Shown one piece after another: positions 10,021 through 20,178 of a stretch of 64,000 nucleotides of DNA; positions within the stretch are counted from its first letter, which is position 1, and the number at the start of each line of letters is the position of its first letter. The stretch comes from Blepharisma stoltei (lineage: Eukaryota > Ciliophora > Heterotrichea > Heterotrichida > Blepharismidae), in assembly GCA_914767885.1 (NCBI GenBank), contig CAJZBQ010000051.1, forward strand, positions 310,001-374,000, read 5' to 3'. The notes under the pieces were generated by a model that was not told the DNA's origin, ran no database searches, and saw only the letters and a program-made list of their open reading frames with translations. The position numbers were made by a program, and so were the translations under genes.

Positions 10021-10701
10021 TTAGAGAGCTACTAGAATAACAATCAATAAAGCAATCAAAATGACTATGCAGCAAAACATGAACCCATCAGCTGATTTTA
10101 TGATCAATTCTTTCATTCTAGCAGTAGAGTTGTTAATTTTCAATTGGTTGTGGTCGACGTTTTTGTCCACATCATCAAGCAGCTGTGCGTGGACGTCAAG
10201 CTCGTCTCCGATATTTTTTGCAGCCACCACAAGATTTTCGCTGGTACCCACAATTGCATCTTCTAGAGCACTTTGGTTTTTGATCATTTGTGACTGGGCT
10301 GATCTCAAGTCCTTGTTGCTGAGGTTTCTTGTGTCCGTAGTTTCCGAGCTGCCATCTCGTTTAAAATTTACGCCAACTCCTGCCTGGACTATTTTTGTGC
10401 CTTGCCTGGTTTTTTCGTCAATTTTGGCGAGCTCTCTTTCAAGTTCAGCGACTTGGGCTTTTCTTTTATCGATATCTGCGTTATTTAGCTTGTAACGGGA
10501 GGGTTCTGCTTTGTAAGCTTCAATCATGCGAATCAGGCCATCTATATCGACAGCGAGCTCCTGTAGGCCACCTCGTAGTTTTGCATCTAGCCTAGAAGTG
10601 ACTTCTCCATTTAGAAGCTTGCGGTCTCTTTCTGCAAGGTCTATATTCAGCTGATTCTTTACACGAGTTGCTTTATCGAGGTCCTTTAAGAAATCATCCA
10701 T
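10021..10701 (-). CDS. Qc-SNARE, tail-anchored
   Basis: 226 codons, start at 10701, TAA at 10021. N-terminal helical region (1-105) with heptads, a Qc-type SNARE motif about 135-200 (NLVVAAKNIGDELDVHAQLLDDVDKNVD, the ionic-layer Gln being the Q of HAQLLDDV), and a C-terminal membrane anchor 205-226 (FMFCCIVILIALLIVILVAL). This architecture fits syntaxin-8/SYP5/SYP7-like Qc-SNAREs of endosomal or secretory membranes. No introns or UGA codons are needed. Confidence 0.85.
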   Translation of the reverse strand: MDDFLKDLDKATRVKNQLNIDLAERDRKLLNGEVTSRLDAKLRGGLQELAVDIDGLIRMIEAYKAEPSRYKLNNADIDKRKAQVAELERELAKIDEKTRQGTKIVQAGVGVNFKRDGSSETTDTRNLSNKDLRSAQSQMIKNQSALEDAIVGTSENLVVAAKNIGDELDVHAQLLDDVDKNVDHNQLKINNSTARMKELIIKSADGFMFCCIVILIALLIVILVAL

Positions 10702-11169
10702 TTATTCTCCCTATTACAATTTGATCAAAGCTTAAAGTCTTTATGCTACACATACATTTGAATTAATTTAAATTGATATTTGATATATTAGGATAATATT
10801 TTTAAAAGCGATTATTTAAAGGGTATTTGCATAGCTTTGCTAACACGATTTTGTAAGGAAAAAGAAGGAAATTGGAAAAGGTGTAATTGCAAAAGCTCAA
10901 GGTGATTTTAAGACTGAGAAAAGCCTTTTGAGGGCTCAAGTTTTGAGAAATCAGATTTCGATATATATCTCTGGTGATTAATTAAAAAAATTATTTCAAG
11001 AAATTGACTTGAAGAAATTTCCACATGCTGAAAATTATAATATATGCTTAAGTATTTTTCAATGAAAATAAGACAAATAATTATCATTTGAGGAATTTTG
11101 TCGCTTAATCCAAATAAAAATTAAATAGGAAATAATGGCGAATAATATTAATTGTCCCTTTATCAATAA
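10702..11169. other. intergenic region
   Basis: AT-rich; contains a short stretch around 10850-10980 of less biased composition, but no frame I can support. Confidence 0.4.
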
Positions 11170-11270
11170 ATAAATGAATAAATATCATTAAGTCAGGGAA
11201 GTCGAATTAATAGCAAAAATATAAATGAATAAATATCATTAGCCAGGGAAGCCGCATTAATGGCAAAAAT
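11170..11270. repeat. two tandem copies of a 51-bp unit
   Basis: ATAAATGAATAAATATCATT... at 11170-11220 repeats at 11221-11270 with a few differences (AAGTCAGGGAAGTCG versus AGCCAGGGAAGCCG). Confidence 0.8.
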
Positions 11271-11466
11271 ATTGTAAAGCGATAATGCTTTATTCAAATT
11301 ATTGATAATTGAAATAAAAATATTAACAGTTGATATCTCTAAATAATTCTAATAAAATTATGAAAAATCGATCATAGTGTTATCTAAGTATTAAAATTGT
11401 CGAAAAAATGGTAAGATTTTGATTAGCAATTTTAATAAAATTCTCCACCTTTTAGAAGCATTAAAT

Positions 11467-11880
11467 ATGAAATTCTTCTCATTTTTCTTATTTTATGCAG
11501 CAGCTCAAGCAGCCTCATAGAATGCCAGAATGAATGGGAAATAGCTTTTAATAACCATAAAACTGATTCTTTATCAAAAAACTCAAAAAATGATAGCTTT
11601 TTCTGGTTTTGATATAGACAGCTTTGGAAATTATGGTGAATAAATATTCACGCCTGATCTTCAATATACAATAATTAGGCTTACTGAGACTCCAACAAAG
11701 CCCATTACCTTATGCAGCCCAAAGATCTGCGAAATTGAAGGCTATTATGGGATTTTGCAAAGTAACTCCGCAGTATCTGAGTACAAGATAAGCGAAGTTA
11801 TTCATTCTCAAACTAGCAAATTCCACTTGCTAGCCCCAGATGTATGAATTTCAGAAGAATTTAATGATATAAGTATAAAA
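11467..11880 (+). pseudogene. decayed tandem copy of the 5' part of the acyltransferase gene
   Basis: From about 11396 the sequence is highly similar to 11880-12350, covering the leader and the first about 130 codons of the intact gene. Here the product MKFFSFFLFYAAAQAA is truncated by loss of one C (AGCCCTCATAG in the intact copy, AGCCTCATAG here), and another in-frame TAA replaces the TGC of GECIS. The copy ends where the duplication junction repeats ATTGTCGAAAAAATG. This is a roughly 485-bp tandem duplication in which only the downstream copy continues into the transmembrane domain. Confidence 0.85.
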
Positions 11881-11951
11881 ATTGTCGAAAAAATGTTAAG
11901 ATTTTGATTAACAATGTTAATAAAATTCTCCATCTTTTAGAAGTAATAAAT

Positions 11952-13868
11952 ATGAAGCTTTACTCATTATTCTTATTTTATGTCGCAGCTCAAGCAGCCC
12001 TCATAGAATGCCAAAATGAATGGGAAATAGCTTTCAATAACCCTAAGAATGATTCTATATCAAAATACTCAAAAATGATAGCTTTTTCTGGTTTTGATAT
12101 AGACAGCTTTGGAAATTATGGCGAATGCATATCCACGCCTGATCTTCAATATACAATAATTAGGCTTACTGAGACTCCAACAAAGCTCATTACCTTATGC
12201 AGCCCTAAGATCTGCGAAATTGAAGACTACTATACAATTTTGCAAAGTAACTCCACAGTATCTCAGTACAAAATAAGCGAAGTTATTCATTCTCAAAAGA
12301 ACAAATTTCACTTGTTAGCCCCACTTGTATGAATTTCAAGAGAATTTAATGGTATTTACTCTGATATTCCTACAATTCTCATGATTATTTTCATAACTTC
12401 AATCATAGCCATAACTTTATATGCTTCTGTAAAAGACCATCAGTTAACTAATAAAGAAAAACCATCAGCTTTTCTGAAATATTTATTGTGTTTTTCTCTC
12501 CTTCGCAATTTAAAAATGCTTCTTAGAAGCAGAAGTAGAGATAAGTTGGGAAAAAAGGATCCTTTAGAGCTGCTTAATGGCTTGAGAGTATTAGCCAATG
12601 CATGGATTATCTTATATCATACCATACGCTATATGTGGGTAGGCGGCGTTATTTCAAATACCAAACAATTTGCAGGGAATGTCAGCCCCAAAACTATGAT
12701 TGTTGTTGATGCACTGTTCGCTGTTGATATTTTCTTTTGGATTTCAGGCTTTTTATGCGCCTTTTTACTGCTTAGCGAACTTCACAAGACCAACAAATTG
12801 GACTGAAAAATGGTTTATGTCCATCGAGTCTTAAGATATCTCCCTTTAAACATTTTTATGATTTGGTTTATAATGTCACTTTGGAAGTACATGGGAGAAG
12901 GCCCCCTTTGGAGTCTTGGGGAATATACATTTGAAGGGTGCAAGGAAGTCTGGTGGTCCCATATTCTTTTTATCAGTAACTTTTATCCAAATGGATGGGG
13001 AAATTACTGTTCAGGTCCTTCTTGGTCAATTACTGTGGATATGCAATTCTTTATAGTGACTATCCCTATGATATATATTTATACAAAAAATAGAAAAATT
13101 GGATGGCTTTGCTTGATTTCCTATGTCCTGGTATCGGTTATAAGCTCAGGATACATAACTTATGCATTAGATATGAACGCAGTCAATGCAGCGCATGGGA
13201 ACCATGATAAATGGTCCTATTATTATTACAACAAGCCATATTGCAGAATTGCGCCATATGCTATTGGCACTTTGACTGCTTTTATTGTTTTTTCTTATAG
13301 AAAGAATAGAGAAAACGGGACTTATTATGATAGATTCTCAGTTTCTATAGCAAAAGCAATAAATAATAATTTGTGTCGGTATACTCTTGCAACAGTTGGG
13401 ATTTTGTTAAATGCTTTAGTGCTAATGGGTCTCTACGATACCTATAGATTTCCTGGAGAAAACAATGAATATCCATATTGGAGCAAGTGGCAAAATATTG
13501 CGTATGTAGCACTAGCTAAACCTTTATTTGGATTTGCGCTTAGCTGCATTTTTCTGCCTGCCTTTTTAGGATACTTTAGATTTTTAACGAAATTTCTTTC
13601 CCTAGATTTTTGGGCACCATTAGAGAGGTTGACATTCTCTGTCTATATGGTTCATTATTTAATTATGTTTTATTACTACAGACAGCAGACTGAAGCATAT
13701 TTTATTAGCGATAAAACAATAAATGCAAACTTTTTGAGTTTTATGATGATTTCTTATATAGTTGCTGTGCCTCTTGCAACTTTGATTGAAATGCCTTTTA
13801 ATTCATTGGAAAAGACATATTTCTCGAAAGAACCAGCCCAAGCTTTAAATAATAAAAAAACTGAATAA
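11952..13868 (+). CDS. acyltransferase-3 (NRF-6/OafA-like) membrane protein
   Basis: Start at 11952 (MKLYSLFLFYVAAQAALIEC, a clear signal peptide); an upstream in-frame Met at 11904 would bury it. Two in-frame TGA (12330-12332, 12804-12806) read as Trp, giving 638 codons to TAA at 13866. The N-terminal ectodomain has paired cysteines (ECQNEW, GECIST, LCSPKICE), as in nose-resistant-to-fluoxetine proteins, followed by the AT-3 core: LLNGLRVLANAWIILYHT (the catalytic-type R/H region), FFWISGFLCAFLLL, GPSWSITVDMQFFI and about ten membrane helices. The family transfers acyl groups across membranes; substrate unknown. Confidence 0.88.
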
Positions 13869-14428
13869 TTTCATTTTATAAGTCTAATTAAAATTCTATT
13901 GAAAATTATGAATGAGAGCTAATAATTATTAGGAATGATCCCAACTCAAGCATGTGTATTCAAGGAGGCAGCGATAATTAATAATCTTCTAGCCAAATAC
14001 AAATAATAATAAAATTCTTGAGTTTAAGTTTTGTTAGTGAATGAAAAAATGTTTATAGGCTAAATTTAATATTTATAATTATACCTTTATTTTAATTTTT
14101 TATTTTATTACAAAATGGTAACGGCTGTTGAGTAGGCAATTTAAATGGATTTGGAAATCTATTCTTTATATGAATTTCAGCTTTTTTGCGATTCCAAATC
14201 TCTGAATCCTTAAATTTTTGTATAATAAAGGAATTAAATATTGGCATCCTTCATGTGTTTAATTGGCAAATTCAATAATGCCCATTATTTTAAAATATTT
14301 AATTTTTCTATACATAAAGGTAAATTAAATTTATGCATTTAACATTATATTTTCCAATACAAAGTTTAATTACCAATTTTATCTTATAAATCTTAAATAG
14401 CTATCCTATTTTTATATTATTAAACATA
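13869..14428. other. intergenic region
   Basis: AT-rich with no recognised gene, TIR or tandem repeat. Confidence 0.4.
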
Positions 14429-16867
14429 ATGTCGCACGATTACGATAAATGGTGGGAAGAAGAGGTCAATGAACGGTATGCAGTCTTCAGAAAATATTTG
14501 CTAGGAACATTTTGATTAATAGGCATTTTCTGGGTAACTTTTGTGATTCTGAGCCCAGAAAATTTTAGAATTTTCTGAGACATGATACCTCATGTTTTGG
14601 TCAATTGAGGAATGGTATGACTTTCAAGAATAATTGGTCGTAAAGGAACTTACTCCCCCTTGTGAGCAAACAAAAATGTTTTTAATATAAAAAAAAATTG
14701 ATATGTAGATGTTAATAATTATAATGAAATCTCTAGCTAATTCTGTTTAATTTTAAATAGCTTGCATTTTAAAACATAAATTTCTCAAATTAAATTAATT
14801 TTTTGCTTCTCAATTTCTGTTATTCGATTTTTTTTAAATTTAAAAAAAAAAATTATATAAAATTTATATACAAAATTTTTAAAAAAAATTAACCCCCCTC
14901 TCAATAAATATTTTTGTCCGCTCACTGAGGGCGGGAGTTATGAAAAATCTGCTTATACAGTTTTTCACACAGAGTACTCGTGTGTGATTCTTTGGTATCT
15001 ATCGCTAACCCAATTAAAGAATTATTTAGTCTTATGTGAGATTCTGTCAAGTATTTATATCAATGCATTCGAGCTTGCATTTATCCAAAGAGCATGGCTT
15101 AGAAACTTAATTATAGCGAAACATATGGTTATGTGGCATTACATCAAATACTTGACAGGGGAATTAATGTTAGATGCTGATATTACACCTCATACTATAG
15201 CAGCAATCTGTTTCCTGCTCTATAACTTTATTTCTTATTATCAGATATCAATATCATATGAGAGGTATCTGAACCGAGTACAGAAGAATTCTGCAGAGAG
15301 CCATTTAGAAGTAATAATAAGCGCTTTTCCTGATGGAATTTTAATCCTATCAGACACTTTTACAGTAGAATATGTGAACTCTAATTTGACTTCATTATTG
15401 AACTGTTCCTCTGAAGAAATTAAAGATACACTTGCAAATATAAAATATTGCGAAGGCAAAAAATATTCCAATATATCAGAGTCAAGCAATTTATTCAAGG
15501 ACATAGAAATAATGCTGAAGCAAGATTTAAGAGAGCCAATAATGCTTGGCGTCTCATTATGTAATGGTAACAATATTGAGTGGAAAGGATGAAAAATAAG
15601 GTGAGGAGAGAAAAATGCTCTTTCCTTAACTGCAAGAAATATGAACCATATAATACAGCTTGAACAGTCCATTTCTGATAGCAAGCTCAAAACTGTTTTA
15701 CTAAGATCAGTTTCTCATGAATTGAGAACACCTTTGAATGTTATTTCATTTATTGCTGAAGAGCTCTCTGAGAATCTTTACTCTTATCCGATAGAGATGT
15801 CTAAAGAAAAATTAAGAATGATATCAATTTCGACTAAACTTTTATTGACTCTTGTAAATGATTTACTGGATTATTCAAGAATGCTAGCAGGGGTTTTTTC
15901 AGTACATAAGTCAAGATTCTTATTGCAAGATTTGATTAAGAATGCTATGGATTTAATTAGCATTCAGGCTAACAGAAAAAATTTGTTTTTATCATTCCAG
16001 ATTGATCCATTGCTGCCAAAGTATATATACTCAGATCCCTTCAGATTAAGCCAAGTCCTATTGAATTTCCTATCTAACGCTCTAAAATTTACTTTAAAAG
16101 GCTCAATTCAAGTAGTCTGTGTGTCAACCATCACAAATAAGTTAAAAGTCATTATAAAAGATACAGGCCTAGGTATTGCTAGTACAAAGCTCAGTACTTT
16201 ATTTGAAGAATTCAATACTGTTTCAACCCCAAATCTTAATCCTCAAGGCTGTGGACTTGGCCTACATATTTCTAAAATGATTTTAAAAGAGCTTGGAAAT
16301 GATATAATTTCAGTAGAATCCAAAATTAATGTTGGCTCAACCTTTTCTTTTACTATTGACATTGCAGAAAATACTGAAAACTCTTGATCTGATTCTTCTA
16401 ATCCCATTATGAATATTTCTGAAGACTTTGAAAACTTAGGGAAAATTTTTTCAAATTATGATGTGAAAAAAGATTCCTCCCGACAAGTGCTTATAGTAGA
16501 TGACAATGATTTTAACAGAATTGTGCTGGCAACTGTTTTAAGCAAAAATGGGATCACTTTTACAGAGGCTTGCACAGGAAGAGAAGCAATAGGCTTTATT
16601 GCTGCTCAAGATGCCAAAGGGACTCCATATAGTCTTGTTATTATGGATGGGGACATGCCTGAAATGACTGGCTGAGAAGCAACTCAGACAATTGTAAAAA
16701 TGAAAAGTGATGGGAAACTTTCACATGTTCCAGTGGTTATTGGCTATACTGCGTACAGCGCAGAAGAGGACCTAAAGAAGTGTATAGATAGTGGGATGGT
16801 GGAGTGTTTGACAAAGCCATGTGATCCAGAGCTTTTATTATCAACGATTAATAAATATATTAGTTAA
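14429..16867 (+). CDS. hybrid histidine kinase 1 (membrane, PAS, HisKA, HATPase, REC), split by an IES
   Basis: Start MSHDYDKWWEEEVNE at 14429; removing 288 bp at 14650-14940 and reading TGA as Trp gives exactly 716 codons to TAA at 16865-16867. Order: N-terminal membrane helices (about 25-190), coiled linker and PAS-like sensor (LEVIISAFPDGILILSDTF), HisKA with phospho-acceptor His in SVSHELRTPLN, HATPase with N box FLSNALKFTL, G1 DTGLGI and G2 GCGLGLHIS, then a receiver with VDDND and phospho-acceptor Asp in VIMDGDMPE, ending in the KPC lysine region. A complete phosphorelay-type sensor. Two paralogues follow at 20179 and 29521. Confidence 0.93.
14653..14937. mobile_element. family 1 MITE-like IES inside histidine kinase 1
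   Basis: Flanked by TTA (14650-14652 and 14938-14940). Left end CTCCCCCTTGTGAGCAAAC, right end GTCCGCTCACTGAGGGCGGGAG: imperfect terminal inverted repeats. A second inner end-like block (ACCCCCCTCTC near 14891) precedes the right end. Excision restores GRKGTYEKSAYTVFHTEYS, colinear with the paralogue at 20179. Confidence 0.92.
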
Positions 16868-17153
16868 TTTTGTATAAATCTTGCTAATTATTAGATTTAT
16901 TATTTTATTGATGATTCAAAAATAGAATCTAAATAATTAATTATAAGCCGCATAAAAGGATTTTTGATAAAATATTGCATATGTTTAACCTCAATGTGTG
17001 CTTTCTTGAACTACTTTCAATATGCTAAAATATTTATAGTTAGCAGTATTGCTAAAGATAAATATTAAAAACAAATTTTAGCAAAAAAATATCAATCATT
17101 AATGGGCAACTACTTTATTTTAATTTGTATTTTATAAATTATAATTTCTCTAA

Positions 17154-17541
17154 CTCCCCCCCCCCCTCCGTGAGCGAACAAAAAAATTTTGTTCGCTCAC
17201 GGAGGGGGGTTAATTTTTTTTTTTAAAAAAAATTTATATATAAATTTTATAAAAAATATTTTTTTCGAAATTTAAAAAAAATCCTAATTTGCAAAAATTG
17301 GGAAGCAAATATTAATTTAATTTGCAAAATTTATGTTTTAAAACGCAATTTGTTTAAAATTAAACAGAATTAGCTCTAGATTTCATTATACTAATTATCA
17401 CTTATATATCAAAATTTTTTTTCCATTAAAATTTTTTCTATTAAAAAAATTTTTGTTCACTCACGGAGGGTGGGTTTTTGGTCAAAAAAATGGCGATTTT
17501 TCTAATGGTTTTGTTCGCTCACGGAGGGGGGGGGGGGGGAG
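17154..17541. mobile_element. family 1 MITE, full-length intergenic copy
   Basis: Flanked by TAA (17151-17153, 17542-17544). The left end is CTCC plus a C run, then CTCCGTGAGCGAAC followed at once by its reverse complement, a subterminal hairpin. The right end carries two further GTTCRCTCACGGAGGG blocks separated by about 45 bp, ending in a G run and GGAG. The AT-rich core (TTAAACAGAATTAGCTCTAG near 17360) recurs in the other copies. Confidence 0.9.
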
Positions 17542-17612
17542 TAAGCTTATTACAATTAATGCTAATTAAATTTAATCAAATCTGAATTTTTTCTTATATT
17601 AAATCAAACCAA

Positions 17613-19790
17613 TTAAAATTCATCTGTGGGGCTCATTGCTTCACAAAACGATCCATTTCTAGGCAGCCTTATTCTTCTGGCTAGCAAAGCTTCCCAATCT
17701 AATTTTCTAAAGAATGGGTGCCTTTTAATTTGTGAAATTTGGGGTCTCTTAGCTGGATCCCTGTTCATTACTTGAGTTATCAGGTCTCTGGCAGTTGAAC
17801 TCACATGGGGCGGAAATGATAATCTCGCTTGCTTTATACTTTGAAACAGCACATCAATATCTTGAGAATAATAAGGCGGAGCTCCTGTTAAGAGCTCATA
17901 CAATAATGGCCCAATTCCATAAATATCTGACGCTTTACTCGCTCCTTTTTTAGCTACAATTTCGGGTGGCAAATATGCAGGAGATCCTGCCATTGTCATT
18001 GCAGGGTTGTCTTTGCTTACATTTTCTTTTGCAAGTCCAAAATCTGCAAGCTTTGCATGCCCAGAACTGTCAATCAGCACATTGGCAGGCTTAAGGTCTC
18101 TATATATAATTTCAAGCGAATGCAAATATTCTAAAGCTAGAATGACCTCAGCTAAATAAAACTTGGCAATGTTTTCTTCAATTATTTTATTTGATTCTAG
18201 CAATCCTAATAAATCTCCATTAGGACAGTATTCTAGTATCAGGTATAAATATTGAGTCGTCTGAAAAGCATAATATAAAGTGACTATAAACGGGTGCTTT
18301 AATTGCTTCATAATTCTGCACTCACTGATGGCATATTTTAGTTGCTTTTGTCTTTGAAGGTTAGCTTTGCTTAAAGATTTCATCGCATATTCTTGCTGGT
18401 CCCCATTTCTCTTTTGGACTTTATAAACAGTGCCGAAAGACCCACTTCCTATTTGGTCAAGAATCGTAAAGCTATTGAAGTTTATTACTTCATCATTTAC
18501 TAGGACAGAAGGATTTTCGCTACTTACCGTTTCATCTTCAGCAACTTCTGAAGCAATGCTTTCAGTGTTTTTCTTAAGCACTGAATCTTTAGATCGATGA
18601 ACCAAACAATAGCTTACTCCTTGCTTAATCCTATTCACCCATTCTTTAGTCAAATCTTGATGCTTTGTATAGTATTTATAAGAGTTTCTTGCGGTCTCAA
18701 TACTGAAAAAGAACTGCGTTTTGCTTCCTCCAATTACTCTGACGTCCTGAACGTCTGAAAGATTAATAATACACTCTGGCTCGACTTTATCTAAAAAGTC
18801 TTCTTTATTAGTGTACCTATCCAATGCGCCTTTGTCAAGATCCATATAAAGAAAAACAGGCCTGTCATGAATAAATAGTGACCCAGTCATCCAAATTTCT
18901 CCACAAAATGGAGGCGGCGTTTCAGACTCCTGCTGATATTTTCTTAATTGACACTCACCCAGATATACTGGGAGAAGCGTCAAAATTTCATGATCTTTTG
19001 CTAATTCAATAGGGGTTTTGCCTCTTGGGTCTTCAAGAGACATGCAAGCGTTGGCTTCTAATAAAGTCTTTGCAATATCAGCATGTCCTCTTTCACAAGC
19101 CAGATGTAGACCTGTTCCTCTAAATTTCGTCATTTTATCTAACTGTAAATTGGGGTGTTCCATTAATGCTTCTACACAATCAGCATGTCCTTGAAAGCAG
19201 CAGAGCTGAAGAGGAGTCCATTCGTCTATTGTTACCTTATTAGAGTTCACTCTTCTGCCTACTAAATATGAAATAATTGCACTGTGGCCATAACTGCAAG
19301 CATAATGAATCGGTGCTCATAGACATGGCTGTGCTTGGTTGAGCAAATCTTCATCATCGGGAGATTCAGACTCATATACCTCGACTGTTCTCATTAGATC
19401 TGCAAGATTTCCAGCCTTGCATGCATCAATGGCTTTTTCTAAAGGGCCATATTCTCTTGTAATTGGGAGATAGTTTTCAAAGCCTAAACTTTCCATATAT
19501 GTAGATCCGCGGTTTAACTTGCGTTTGGTAGGCGATGGGCAACTGAATTCAAGCTGCTTTACTTCTATTTTAGAGTTTGGCTCAAGGTGATAGAAACTAA
19601 TTGGCCAGTTATCGCTCATTAATATTTTTACTCCACAGATTTCTGTGATTAAATTGATTTTTACTTGTACAGGACCTATCAAGCTTATAATGGTTTTTTT
19701 TAGTTGTGAAATTTCTTGGTGAGGATCTACATCTATAACGAATTGGTTTCTTTTTGAATGTTTACTTGAATATTTCACCAATATTTTCAT
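17613..19790 (-). CDS. protein kinase with Ubl-like, ankyrin and PH domains (AGC type)
   Basis: Start at 19790, TAA at 17613; one TGA at 19317-19319 is Trp in PCLWAPIHYAC and joins the two open frames into 725 codons. Domains: ubiquitin-like beta-grasp (1-80), ankyrin repeats (about 120-265: APIHYACSYGHSAIISYL, TPLQLCCFQGHADCVEAL, TGLHLACERGHADIAKTLL, PIELAKDH), a PH domain (about 293-395, GEIWMTGSLFIHDRPVFLYMD...TKEWVNRIKQG), then a kinase domain (about 435-700) with GSGSFGTVYK, AMKSL lysine, IIYRDLKPAN, DFGLAKE and activation-loop SPAYLPPE, and a hydrophobic-motif-like tail. Architecture suggests phosphoinositide-regulated AGC signalling; this domain combination is unusual. Confidence 0.88.
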
Positions 19791-20178
19791 TTTGATAAAG
19801 GAACGTCATATTGAAATGCAAAATTAATTGTAATTTTTTAAAAGCTTAGCAGATTAAACTTAATTCGCATTATGCATTATGAATAAAATTTTAATTTTCA
19901 TGTAGAAGATTTTATTATATTAATCTTAATAGGCTAATAATAATATTGATTAAATGGAATCCCCGAGGAAAATCAATTTGACGTAAAAAAAAACTGGCTA
20001 TAATCATCACAAATTAAACTAAATTTTTCATTTTTGCAAGCATAATAGCCTTGCTAAATAATCATTATATTAAAATATATTGCTTTTCCACAAATACTTA
20101 TTGCTTTATTAATGCCTTATAAAGTTTTTTTATATTGATACATTTCTTACCATAGCTACTTAAATTATGCATTTATAA
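19791..20178. other. divergent intergenic region
   Basis: AT-rich spacer between divergently transcribed kinase genes; no motif could be defended. Confidence 0.4.

Noticed and set aside
14429-16867. Bacterial contamination or horizontal transfer suggested by two-component kinases
   Set aside because: Codon use, UGA=Trp, AT-richness and IES interruption match neighbours; hybrid histidine kinases are known in ciliates.
17154-17541. Telomeric or telomere-addition sequence suggested by long C and G runs
   Set aside because: Runs sit at the ends of an inverted-repeat element with TAA flanks and recur in many copies; no telomeric hexamer or octamer repeats.
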